DNA of 64,000 nt from Fibrivirga algicola (lineage in GTDB: Bacteria > Bacteroidota > Bacteroidia > Cytophagales > Spirosomataceae), in the NCBI RefSeq assembly GCF_011742925.1, contig NZ_WAEL01000006.1, positions 310,001 through 374,000 of the forward strand, given 5' to 3'. Below are positions 56,159 to 64,000 of the stretch, piece by piece; within the stretch, counting starts at the first letter, position 1, and the number at the start of each line of letters is the position of its first letter. Under the pieces are notes generated by a model. That model was not told the origin of the DNA. It worked only from the letters and a program-made list of their open reading frames with translations, and searched no databases. The position numbers and the translations under genes are program-made.

Positions 56159-56261
56159 GTTGTTGCAACGTACCCCCACCCCCCTGAAAGAGGCTACTGC
56201 GCTGCTAGAGTAATCGGCGGCGCAGTAGCCTCTTTCAGGGGGGGGGGTACGTTGTAACAAC
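56159..56261. repeat. Long palindrome with poly-C/poly-G arms before the lyase-like gene
   Basis: The left arm 56159-56202 and right arm 56220-56261 pair almost fully. Each contains the GGTACGT word (or its complement), a run of C or G, and the exact 18-bp core TGAAAGAGGCTACTGCGC (left) with its complement. The loop is 17 nt. It lies between the susD3 stop and the lyase-like start, so it could terminate or attenuate transcription after susD3, or be a small mobile remnant. Confidence 0.65.
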
Positions 56262-56273
56262 AAGGTAATTAAA

Positions 56274-57893
56274 TCAATAGCCCGGATTCTGAACCAAGGC
56301 GGGGTTTACCGTGAAGGCACCTGTCGGAATCGGGAAAATGCGTCTGTAGGCGCTGGCATCGGTTTTGAAGCCCCATTTGCCCTCAAACTTACCAAAGCGG
56401 ATCATGTCATTGCGGTGCCATGTTTCCCAGGTGAACTCGCGGCAGCGCTCAGCGTATAGATCCTCCAGGTTCACGCTCGTCAATGCAGGCGACGTCGTAC
56501 GATTAACCCGCAACTGGTTCACCAGCGACAATGCCGTTTGCCCTAACGTAGCCGTGCCACCGCGTAGAATGGCCTCCGCTTTCATCAGAATAATATCTGA
56601 ATACCGGAACAGGGGCACGTCGTTGTTCTGGTTACGCGAGGTCGACGACGCATCGGGATAGAACTTGATGTTCCGGTAGCCCATATTCCAGGCAATTTCG
56701 TCATTACCAAGGTCGTACGTGGCCACATCCTGGCGGAGAATCACTTCGGGCGTGAGATTCACCTGGTAGGTATACGGCGCGGCTCCATCGCTACCTGTGT
56801 AGGTCTGATCATACCCTTTTTTGGTCGTTGTTACCGTTAGCGGCGTTACACCATCGGCCAGGAATTGGGGACCGGTAAGCCATTGATTGTTCCGAATGTC
56901 GTTCGGATCTTTAAAGTAGGCGTAGAATTCTGGTAGCGTACTTCTGGGGGCACTAGGCGTAAAGGGCAGGCCGAACCGCTTCGTATGCGAACGGGGTACG
57001 TCGTAGCGGGCGTGGTACATGTTGCTGTTAGTACCGGGTAGGGCACCCGCGGCCGGGTCGTACGGAATGGCGAAGATGAATTCCTTCATCTGTGGGCCAT
57101 TGTTCGGATAGAACATCTGCAGGTACGTAGACCGGGATTCAATCGAGTACAGCCCGGAGTTGATGATGCTGTCACAGGCAACAACAGCGTCGTTATACCG
57201 TTGGGTGCCGGTGTAATACTCGGCGTTCAGGTACATTTTAGCCAGCAGCGCAAACCCCGTGAATTTATTGGCGCGGCCATAAATGGCTTGCCCCGATGCC
57301 CGGCTTAGGTTGGGGAGCGATGCCTTCACTTCCCGCTCGATAAACGAAAATACCTGCGCTCTGGGTACGTTAGAGCGGGGGGTAAAGTCGCCATAGGTAG
57401 TATCGATGGGTACGTTGCCGTACAAGTCCATCATCATGAAGTAAGCTAGAGCACGCACCATGCGCAACTCGGCCAAATTCATTGGTTTACCGGGCGTAGT
57501 GGCCGGTATGGTTGAATTTAAGATCGACATGGCCTGATTAGTGGTGCCGATTACGAGCGACAGCCAGTTCCAGGTGCTGTTGGTGGTGCCGTGGTCTTTG
57601 GTCCAGTCGTGATAGTGCAGCATGCGGTAGCCCTGGTTATCGTACCAGTTACCACCCCGGGCAGGCAAAATAGCCTCGTCGGTGCTCAGCGATTGCATGA
57701 ACCAGTAATCGAGTGAGAAGTTACCCCGCAACGCAGCGTAGGGCGGCCCCGATGCCTGAATGAATTGCGACGTGTTTTGGGGGAAAATATCGGGTGTCAG
57801 CGAGGTGGTGACCGGTACGTTGACGTCGTGGCAAGCTGAAAACAGGTAAGTTAACAGTACCAGTAACGTGCCGAAGGAGAGATGCTTTTTCAT
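56274..57893 (-). CDS. SusD/RagB lipoprotein 3
   Basis: 539 residues; lipobox LFSAC (Cys21). Family features: SLSTDEAILPARGGNWYDNQGY and WTKDHGTTNSTWNWL in the N-terminal helical part, LMKAEAILRGG, and CREFTWETWHRNDMIRFGKF near the C-terminus, ending in NPALVQNPGY. More diverged than susD1/susD2. It starts 19 nt after susC3 and is the substrate-binding half of that pair. ATG at 57891-57893. Confidence 0.94.
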   Translation of the reverse strand: MKKHLSFGTLLVLLTYLFSACHDVNVPVTTSLTPDIFPQNTSQFIQASGPPYAALRGNFSLDYWFMQSLSTDEAILPARGGNWYDNQGYRMLHYHDWTKDHGTTNSTWNWLSLVIGTTNQAMSILNSTIPATTPGKPMNLAELRMVRALAYFMMMDLYGNVPIDTTYGDFTPRSNVPRAQVFSFIEREVKASLPNLSRASGQAIYGRANKFTGFALLAKMYLNAEYYTGTQRYNDAVVACDSIINSGLYSIESRSTYLQMFYPNNGPQMKEFIFAIPYDPAAGALPGTNSNMYHARYDVPRSHTKRFGLPFTPSAPRSTLPEFYAYFKDPNDIRNNQWLTGPQFLADGVTPLTVTTTKKGYDQTYTGSDGAAPYTYQVNLTPEVILRQDVATYDLGNDEIAWNMGYRNIKFYPDASSTSRNQNNDVPLFRYSDIILMKAEAILRGGTATLGQTALSLVNQLRVNRTTSPALTSVNLEDLYAERCREFTWETWHRNDMIRFGKFEGKWGFKTDASAYRRIFPIPTGAFTVNPALVQNPGY

Positions 57894-57912
57894 TGATTTT
57901 CCTGGCTAATGA

Positions 57913-60900
57913 TTAAAATGACACGTTTACACCCAGAAGGAACGTACGAGTTTTGGGATAGAAGTTGTTTGAGTCGACGCCCGGTGCCAGGCCGCCTTGA
58001 TTTACCTCAGGGTCAATTCCTTTGTAGTTGGTGATCACAAACGCATTATTCACAGAGGTATATACCCGAACCGTTCTGAGGTATTGATTCAGATTCCTGA
58101 GGGTATAGCCCAGCGTGGCATTATCCAATCGAACGTAGCTACCGTCTTCGATGAATCGGCTCGAATATTTGAACGAGTTTACGTCGGTTGCTTTTTCATC
58201 GGCTACATCGACCAGAATGTTAGTGAACTGGGCGGTGCTTGGCCGGAACAGATCGGCGCGGGTGGCATTGAAGATTTTGTTGCCAAATACACCCCGGAAA
58301 AATACGTTCAGATCGAGGTTGCCATAGCGCAGGGTGTTTGTCCAGCCAACCAGCAACTTAGGTTGTGGGCTGCCCAGGTATTTGTAATCGGCACCAATAA
58401 CGGGAGTTGTGGTCAATGCGCCGCTGCGGTTCAGGTACTGCGACACGCCTTTGTCATTCTTGCCGGCGTATTCGAGCGTAAAGAACTGGCCCAGCGGCAT
58501 GCCCGCTTTCAGAATTTGCAGGGTACTGCCGGTTTGTCCGCCGCCTTCAGGCTGGGTGATCCGAACTGAGTCGCCACCCACAAATAGGGGGTTGGTCAGG
58601 CTATTGATCCGGTTGCTGTTGTGCGCCAGATTGAGGCCGGTGGTCCAGCTAAATTTACCAGCCTGGACAGGTGTGGCGTTCAGGCTGATCTCGACACCTT
58701 TGTTGCTCATGCTGCCCCCATTGGCAATGATGCTACCAGCTGGCACCAGCACCGGATTCACCCGGTACGAATAGATCATACCAGTGGTTTCCTTGCTATA
58801 CCACTCCAGGGTACCGCTCAGTTTTCCTTTCAGCACGGTGAAGTCGAGACCCAAGTTGGTGGTAGCTGTTTTCTCCCATTGCAGGTTGGGGTTGGCCGCT
58901 TGTGTAGGACCGTACGCCGCTGTCTGAACGCCGTTGTAGTAATACGTACCCAGGCTCCCTGAAATGAACTGTGCCGTGTAGGCATTGAAGCCCGACGAGT
59001 TACCCGTTACGCCGTAGCTGGCCCGGAATTTCAGGTCGTTGAACAGGTTCTGGTTCTGCATGAACTTCTCCTGATCGATGCGCCAGGCCAGACCCACTGC
59101 GGGGAAATAACCCCACTGGTTGTTCTCTCCGAATACTGAGCTGCCATCGTGCCGGATCGAACCCTGCACCAGGTACTTGTTCTTGTAGTTATAGTTCAAC
59201 CGGGCAAAGTCAGAAATCAGGCGGGTCTCCTGGTAGATGCCATCGGGGCCAAAGTTGATCCGGTATCCTGAGATGGCGTACGGATTGCTCAGCGCAAAGT
59301 TGTTATACCCGATGTTGTCGACGGGGAAGTTTGTGCTGGATGTCTGAAAGCCGTCGCCCGATACGTTGCCCTGCCACGAATAGCCAAGCACCGCGTTGAG
59401 CGAATGGTCGCCGAATTCTTTGTTCCACGTAAAGAAGGTCTCCAGCACCTTGCGCGTGGTCTGGTAGGTGTTGCGCAGGGCAGACCCATTGGTGCCAAAG
59501 TTCAGTAGGCTGTGTACAAGTGGTGGGTCGGGGTTATTATAGAAGTTGGCACTGTTGTATTGCGTGTAGTAGCCAGCATACGATTCGCCATGCAGCGACG
59601 TGTTGTTCTGGTACGACAGGTTGAGGTCATACGAGAGGCCAAACGGCAGCTGAACCTGCGTAAATAGCGAGCCAACGAGGTTATTGTACTTCGTGTTGTC
59701 TTTGGCGTAGTTGATCATCGCCACCGGGTTGAAGTAGCCCGTATTCTGAAAGTTCTCGAAATAGGTGCCATCGGCGTTGGTTACCGGCGACACAGGCAGG
59801 TGGTTCACCATTTGCAGCAACACGTTGTTGCGGAGCGGCGTGTTGTTGGCGTTGCTATTCGAGTTGGTGATGTTGAGGCCAAATTTTACTTTGTCATTAA
59901 AGGCCATCTGCTCAACGGCGAGCCGGGCAATGACCCGATTCAATGAGCTACCCTGCAAAATGCCCTGCTTATCCAGGTAGTTGATACTCGCGCTGTAGGT
60001 GCTATGGTCGGTACCGCCGCTGATCGAGATGTTGTGGTTCTGCGAGATAGCCGTGTTACGCTGAACGGCTGCCTGCCAGTCGGTATTGGTGCCTTTGTCA
60101 TCATTAGGTGAGAAGGACTGGCCGTTCGCCGTAAGGAAAGCTCGTAGCTGCGTGGCATCCATCATGTTCAGCTTGCTGGAAACCTTCTCCATGCCAACGT
60201 ACCCACTGTAGGTAATCTGCGCCAGGCCTTTTTTGCCACGCTTGGTGGTGACCATAATCACGCCGTTGGCTGCCCGGTTACCATAAATGGCGGTAGCGGC
60301 GGCATCTTTCAACACATCGATCGAGGCGATATCGTCGGGGGCAATGATTGAAATATCGGCTCCGGGCACCCCATCGATTACGTAAAACGGACCCTGCGAA
60401 CTGTTGATGGTAGACGCCCCGCGAAGGATTACGGCGGCGGGGGCGTTAGGGTCACCATTAGCCGAAATGTTGAGGCCCGGTACTTTGCCCTGGAGCAACT
60501 GACCCACATCGCTGATAGCGCCCCGGTTCAACTCTTCGGGCTTAATTGTGTTAACGGCACTGGTCAGATTCTTCCGCGACTGCGTGCCGTAACCTACTAC
60601 CACCACTTCATTTAACTGCTTATTATCAACACCCAGCGCCACATCGACTGTTGTGCGGCTGCCCACCACAATTTCCTGCGTGGTATAGCCAATAAACGAC
60701 AGCACCAGTGTTGCCGAGGCGTTGTCATACTGGGTAGGAATGGTGAGCCGGTAGCTGCCTTCTCCATCAGTGATGGTACCAAGGCGAGTCCCTTTCAACA
60801 CGACGCTAACGCCCGGTAATCCGCTTCCATTAGTGCCGTCAGTTACCCGACCGTTAATGGAGCGGTCAGAAATAGCCTTTGTCTCGGATTGAGTAGCGGA

Positions 60901-61293
60901 ACCAGGAGTTTCGGTATGGCCGCTGGTGGCCGGATTTTTAAACAGAGCGATCTGCTTACCCGATACCTCGTAGCCAATGCGCAGGGGAGTCAGCAGTTCG
61001 CTCAGAAAATCTTTGAGTTTACCCGACCGGCTGCTTAGCGTTACCCGCTGATCGGCCTGAATTTCTTTTGGGTTGTAAATAAACCGAACGCTGGTGTTGC
61101 GCTCCAGCTGCAAAAGCGCACTTTTCAAGTTGGTGCTGCTCGCCTTAACCAGCACCTGCTGATCGAGAACTTCCTGCCCGTTGGCCCGGTGAGCCCAGGT
61201 GGTACTCACAAATAAACTAGCGATCAGGAGTTGATAAACCGATAGTCTCATGAGTCGAATCAAGGACGGAGGTAGTGTATAGCGTTTATCCAT
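57913..61293 (-). CDS. SusC-type TonB-dependent transporter 3 with STN signalling domain
   Basis: 1126 residues. In addition to signal peptide, carboxypeptidase-like domain (about 145-235), EVVVVGYGT, plug and barrel (ending GVNVSF), it carries an N-terminal STN (secretin/TonB short) domain at about 45-115 (TNLKSALLQLERNTSVRFIYNPKE). STN-containing transporters pass a ligand signal to a FecR anti-sigma factor, and a FecR gene and ECF sigma gene lie directly upstream. ATG at 61291-61293. A TATATTTG box (61397-61404, minus) sits about 104 nt before it. Confidence 0.95.
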   Translation of the reverse strand: MDKRYTLPPSLIRLMRLSVYQLLIASLFVSTTWAHRANGQEVLDQQVLVKASSTNLKSALLQLERNTSVRFIYNPKEIQADQRVTLSSRSGKLKDFLSELLTPLRIGYEVSGKQIALFKNPATSGHTETPGSATQSETKAISDRSINGRVTDGTNGSGLPGVSVVLKGTRLGTITDGEGSYRLTIPTQYDNASATLVLSFIGYTTQEIVVGSRTTVDVALGVDNKQLNEVVVVGYGTQSRKNLTSAVNTIKPEELNRGAISDVGQLLQGKVPGLNISANGDPNAPAAVILRGASTINSSQGPFYVIDGVPGADISIIAPDDIASIDVLKDAAATAIYGNRAANGVIMVTTKRGKKGLAQITYSGYVGMEKVSSKLNMMDATQLRAFLTANGQSFSPNDDKGTNTDWQAAVQRNTAISQNHNISISGGTDHSTYSASINYLDKQGILQGSSLNRVIARLAVEQMAFNDKVKFGLNITNSNSNANNTPLRNNVLLQMVNHLPVSPVTNADGTYFENFQNTGYFNPVAMINYAKDNTKYNNLVGSLFTQVQLPFGLSYDLNLSYQNNTSLHGESYAGYYTQYNSANFYNNPDPPLVHSLLNFGTNGSALRNTYQTTRKVLETFFTWNKEFGDHSLNAVLGYSWQGNVSGDGFQTSSTNFPVDNIGYNNFALSNPYAISGYRINFGPDGIYQETRLISDFARLNYNYKNKYLVQGSIRHDGSSVFGENNQWGYFPAVGLAWRIDQEKFMQNQNLFNDLKFRASYGVTGNSSGFNAYTAQFISGSLGTYYYNGVQTAAYGPTQAANPNLQWEKTATTNLGLDFTVLKGKLSGTLEWYSKETTGMIYSYRVNPVLVPAGSIIANGGSMSNKGVEISLNATPVQAGKFSWTTGLNLAHNSNRINSLTNPLFVGGDSVRITQPEGGGQTGSTLQILKAGMPLGQFFTLEYAGKNDKGVSQYLNRSGALTTTPVIGADYKYLGSPQPKLLVGWTNTLRYGNLDLNVFFRGVFGNKIFNATRADLFRPSTAQFTNILVDVADEKATDVNSFKYSSRFIEDGSYVRLDNATLGYTLRNLNQYLRTVRVYTSVNNAFVITNYKGIDPEVNQGGLAPGVDSNNFYPKTRTFLLGVNVSF

Positions 61294-61339
61294 GAGGTAA
61301 GTTAGTAGTTACCCATGGATAGCGGGTGCCTGAGGCGGA

Positions 61340-61384
61340 TACTGTATTTTTTGTAATTATTTTAATAAATTATGAAATACAGTA
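61340..61384 (-). terminator. AT-rich hairpin after fecR
   Basis: Stem TACTGTATTT (61340-61349) / AAATACAGTA (61375-61384) with a 25-nt AT-rich loop. It sits in the fecR-susC3 gap and may end the sigma-fecR transcript. Confidence 0.45.
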
Positions 61385-61396
61385 CCCCGGGTTAAT

Positions 61397-61404
61397 CAAA
61401 TATA
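61397..61404 (-). promoter_or_regulatory. Candidate susC3 promoter -7 box
   Basis: Minus-strand TATATTTG matches TAnnTTTG, just past the fecR stop and 104 nt before the susC3 start. No TTG lies at the usual spacing; if susC3 is read by the local ECF sigma, a different -35 would be expected. Confidence 0.35.
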
Positions 61405-61405
61405 C

Positions 61406-62491
61406 CTACTCATTATCACATCCCATACTATGGATAATAATTTGTCCATCCACAATTTCGTATGTCGATCGGGAGATCCGGCAAACCAGATTTAGCTTCT
61501 CGAAGAGTGACTCGCCAGACAGATTTGCTGTTATGTAGCAACTCTTTACGGTTACGGGGTCGTACATGACCGACAAACCGTACGTTTTTTCAATTTGATT
61601 GAATACCTGATTGATAGGCGCTTCGTCGAAGACATACTCAGTGGCCTGAACCGGTTGCAGAACGATTGGCTGCTGAACCACCGATTTTACTAACCGATCT
61701 TCTTTTTCGATGAAAGCTACCTGTTGATTGGCCGTCAGTACTACGCCAACTGACTCGTTCTTTTGCAGTTTCCGCGCCTGCCGCATGTCTTTGCGGGTAT
61801 AGACCGATACGCGTCCTGAATGGACTTCGACGGTGGCGTTTTTCCCTTGGGTAGTAACCAGAAATGACGTACCCAGCACTTGCGTTGAAATACGGTCAGC
61901 ATGTACCCAAAATGGACGTTTGGGATTTTTAGTAATGCTAAAAAAAGCTTTGCCGCTGAGATATACCTCGCGCTGACTAGCTTCAAACTGATTGGGATAC
62001 CGCAGTTTACTGGTCGGATACAGCGTCACTACGCTGCCATCCTGAAGGGTAATTTTCCGGGGTACATGCTGGGTATTGTCTACTTCAGTATAATTGGCTG
62101 TCAGCACTGGACTGATTTCGGCCAGCCGTTCCTGTGCGTCAGTAGCTGCCTGGTAGGTCAGCCACAAATAGCCAAGCCCTAGAACCAGGGCAACCGATGC
62201 CGCCAGAGCCAGTAAACGACCAGTCCAGTGCGAACGTACCGGTGTTGGAGCCTGCTGTACGATGGTCGAGGAGAGGTAAGCCAGTTCGTCGACGGGTAAT
62301 GCCGTATTTTTTTCTTCCAGTGCATAGAGAAACGACCGGGCTAACTGCACTTTTCCGGCTGTTTCCGGATGAGCATCCAGAAAGAGTTGCCAGAATGCTT
62401 CGCTTTGCGGATCCCGATGAAGTACCCATTGCCGAAACTGTTCGTCGCGGGCAAAGTCTTCAACACTAAACTTCTGGTAATCGGGATTCAT
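61406..62491 (-). CDS. FecR-family anti-sigma factor
   Basis: 361 residues. The N-terminal cytosolic part holds the sigma factor; one membrane helix lies near 88-112 (LLALAASVALVLGLGYLW); the periplasmic part has the FecR domain (about 140-235: ITLQDGSVVTLYPTSKLRYP, REVYLSGKAFFSI, FWVHADRISTQVLGTSF) and a C-terminal DUF4974-like domain (about 283-355). It would bind the STN domain of SusC3 on the periplasmic side and control the adjacent ECF sigma factor. ATG at 62489-62491. Gap to the sigma gene upstream: 63 bp. Confidence 0.93.
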   Translation of the reverse strand: MNPDYQKFSVEDFARDEQFRQWVLHRDPQSEAFWQLFLDAHPETAGKVQLARSFLYALEEKNTALPVDELAYLSSTIVQQAPTPVRSHWTGRLLALAASVALVLGLGYLWLTYQAATDAQERLAEISPVLTANYTEVDNTQHVPRKITLQDGSVVTLYPTSKLRYPNQFEASQREVYLSGKAFFSITKNPKRPFWVHADRISTQVLGTSFLVTTQGKNATVEVHSGRVSVYTRKDMRQARKLQKNESVGVVLTANQQVAFIEKEDRLVKSVVQQPIVLQPVQATEYVFDEAPINQVFNQIEKTYGLSVMYDPVTVKSCYITANLSGESLFEKLNLVCRISRSTYEIVDGQIIIHSMGCDNE

Positions 62492-62554
62492 GGCACGTTA
62501 ATATATCAGGTTGGTAATAGATAGCCAATTAGGGGGCTGCATACTTGTTTTTCG

Positions 62555-63175
62555 TCATAAATTCGAAAAAAGCCGACCAATCAGGCCTATCAGGATCAGT
62601 ACACCCGCCCAGTGTTCCCGAAACGTTTTGAAAGCTACCTGCATCAAATTAGACACCGACTGCGGGTTAACGTCCATAATAACCGCAATTTCATCACGTT
62701 CCAGGTTTTGGTAAAAACGCAGGTAGATGACTTCGCGCTGCCGTTTGGGAAGCTTGTTCAGGGCGTTGGCAATCCGGTGTGTTGTTTCGGCCAGGCTTTC
62801 TTGTTCAATCATCGACCATTCGGGCGAGAACTCGACAAAACTACCTTCATTTTCCAGATTGGCCGGTTCATCGTCTTTTAGCACCCGCTGCCGGTACCCC
62901 TCTCGAACTACCCGTTTTCTGACGCAGCTAAGCAAATACGCCCGCACACTATCTGGTGTGCTGATGCGGTCGCGGCGGTTCCAGATTTCGATGAATACCT
63001 CCTGCACGCAATCCTTTACGAAATCCTCATTCTGCACGAATTTGTACCCGTAGTTTTGCAGCGGATTAAAGTATTTCGCTAGCAGTTTACCAAAGGCTAA
63101 TTCGTTTCCGCTTTTAAGCTGGTTCCAGAGTTGAACGTCGGTATTTGGCGGATGTTGATTCGTACGTAATGCCAT
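62555..63175 (-). CDS. ECF-type RNA polymerase sigma factor
   Basis: 206-residue sigma-70 family factor of the ECF group. Region 2 lies about 15-75 (ELAFGKLLAKYFNPLQNYGYKF, EVFIEIWNRRDRI); region 4 about 135-190 (LPKRQREVIYLRFYQNLERDEIA, a helix-turn-helix). The extreme C-terminus is hydrophobic (VLILIGLIGRLF). It is expected to be held by the FecR protein encoded next and released when SusC3 binds its ligand. ATG at 63173-63175, 15 bp after the bicupin stop. Confidence 0.93.
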   Translation of the reverse strand: MALRTNQHPPNTDVQLWNQLKSGNELAFGKLLAKYFNPLQNYGYKFVQNEDFVKDCVQEVFIEIWNRRDRISTPDSVRAYLLSCVRKRVVREGYRQRVLKDDEPANLENEGSFVEFSPEWSMIEQESLAETTHRIANALNKLPKRQREVIYLRFYQNLERDEIAVIMDVNPQSVSNLMQVAFKTFREHWAGVLILIGLIGRLFSNL

Positions 63176-63190
63176 AAGGGAAGAACGGAG

Positions 63191-63958
63191 TCACTCGAAC
63201 TGAAAAGCAAAGTAAGTGCAGGGTTGCTTGCTGTTATTGGTAATGTTGTGCGGTACATTCGATTCCAGGTACGTCAGGTCGCCGGTCGTGTTAGGGATCA
63301 GTTTACCATTTACGCTTGATTCCGCCTCATTGTTGACCATGATCAGTATTTCGGCGGCCCGGTGCGTATGGGGCGGGTGGCTCGCCAGCCCATTTTTTAG
63401 GGTTGTCACGTGCATCTCGAACCGCTTGGTCATGGCCGTAGCCCGGTCGAACATGCGCCGGACGCCCCCTTTGTCGTGAGGCTGAAAAGGCACCTCCTTC
63501 CAGTCGATCCAAAATGACCCACCCGCTTTCCGCCCCCGTTCCAGATCGACAGGGGCCTTCGATTCGTAGCGCATCACGTAGTAGGTAGCAGGTACGTCGC
63601 CTTTGTTTTCGAACCCGTGTTCATCGCCCGGCATCATCAGGGCAATACTGTTCGGGCCCAGCGTTGCGGTCTTTCCCGCGATGGTCACTGTCAGCTCCCC
63701 TTCTTTAATGATAATCAGCTCTTCATCAGTGTGTTTGTGAGCCGGGTGTGGGGCCTGATGCGCTGCCAGCGTGGTCGTGTGCACTTCGATATGCGTAAAG
63801 TCGGTGGCGCTGCCTTCGAGCAACTTACGCTGTTCGGTGCCTGGCTTCTTTACCACGGGGGCGGCTTTCCAGGCATGTACAGTAGAAACAATTGGCTGGG
63901 CCAACAGGGGGGTAACAGCTGCAAATACAACGAGCAGGGTAGCAGTAGCGCGATTCAT
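63191..63958 (-). CDS. Exported bicupin protein
   Basis: 255 residues from the ATG at 63956-63958, with a signal peptide ending near LLAQ. Two cupin domains are seen: metal-ligand pattern HPAHKHTDEELII (first) and HPPHTHRAAEILI (second), each followed by a second His motif (PGDEHGF; SNVPHNI). Cupins of this type are metal-binding sugar isomerases, dioxygenases or binding proteins; the substrate is unknown. It is 15 bp before the sigma factor gene and may share its transcript. Its presence in the locus fits a role in carbohydrate handling. Confidence 0.85.
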   Translation of the reverse strand: MNRATATLLVVFAAVTPLLAQPIVSTVHAWKAAPVVKKPGTEQRKLLEGSATDFTHIEVHTTTLAAHQAPHPAHKHTDEELIIIKEGELTVTIAGKTATLGPNSIALMMPGDEHGFENKGDVPATYYVMRYESKAPVDLERGRKAGGSFWIDWKEVPFQPHDKGGVRRMFDRATAMTKRFEMHVTTLKNGLASHPPHTHRAAEILIMVNNEAESSVNGKLIPNTTGDLTYLESNVPHNITNNSKQPCTYFAFQFE

Positions 63959-64000
63959 AGAGGATAAGGTTAGGTACGTACCTGAAAGCAACCGCATGTT

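Noticed and set aside
1-64000. GGTACGT as a Chi or KOPS site
   Set aside because: Both orientations are about equally common (40 and 36), whereas Chi and KOPS are strand-biased relative to replication. The word remains unexplained.

Overview
The window is a gene-dense chromosomal segment of about 50% G+C from a Bacteroidota bacterium, most likely a Cytophagales member close to Spirosoma. The assignment is an inference from: a type IX secretion sortase (PorU) with its partner PorV, three SusC/SusD outer-membrane pairs, an ECF-sigma/FecR/SusC signalling set, large FG-GAP lipoproteins, TAnnTTTG-type promoters and the lack of convincing Shine-Dalgarno sites. I saw no tRNA, rRNA, CRISPR array, transposase or phage gene.

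Left part (1-31.5 kb), mostly housekeeping, mostly minus strand: M20 dipeptidase (cut by the left edge), plsY, an M16 peptidase homologue without the zinc motif, porV, porU, a SprT-like protein, a repeat-rich small lipoprotein, a GtrA-like protein, nuoN-M-L-K, a DnaQ-type exonuclease, recX (+), nrdB, an exported MsrA, an unknown membrane protein, a YigZ-family protein (+), an MsbA-like ABC exporter, a short-chain dehydrogenase, an MlaE/MlaF lipid-transport pair (+), a vanadium-haloperoxidase/PAP2 lipoprotein, an M1 aminopeptidase and a YdiJ-like FAD/4Fe-4S D-2-hydroxyacid dehydrogenase.

Middle part (31.5-52.9 kb), plus strand: two related accessory loci. Locus 1 is susC1-susD1-small lipoprotein-giant FG-GAP lipoprotein. 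Locus 2 is susC2-susD2-giant FG-GAP lipoprotein-giant FG-GAP lipoprotein. The three giant proteins share one layout: lipobox, an LFE-x-x-D motif, seven acidic FG-GAP motifs, an ASPIC/UnbV domain, then seven more motifs. This suggests two seven-bladed calcium-binding propellers per protein. The two susC genes share a promoter-like TTG-N21-TAATTTG about 180 nt before their starts. This is the best candidate for an undescribed system; its substrate is unknown.

Right part (52.9-64 kb), minus strand: a class A beta-lactamase-fold serine hydrolase, then a regulated uptake locus read as bicupin, ECF sigma factor, FecR anti-sigma, SusC3 with an N-terminal STN signalling domain, SusD3, and a secreted protein that may be a polysaccharide lyase of no family I recognise. 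Ligand binding at SusC3/SusD3 would signal through FecR to the sigma factor.

Whole-window observation: the 7-mer GGTACGT (or its complement) occurs about 76 times by eye against about 8 expected, on both strands and in all reading frames. Several long intergenic palindromes, and a family of related hairpins ending in AAACCTCAAA-like arms, are also described.
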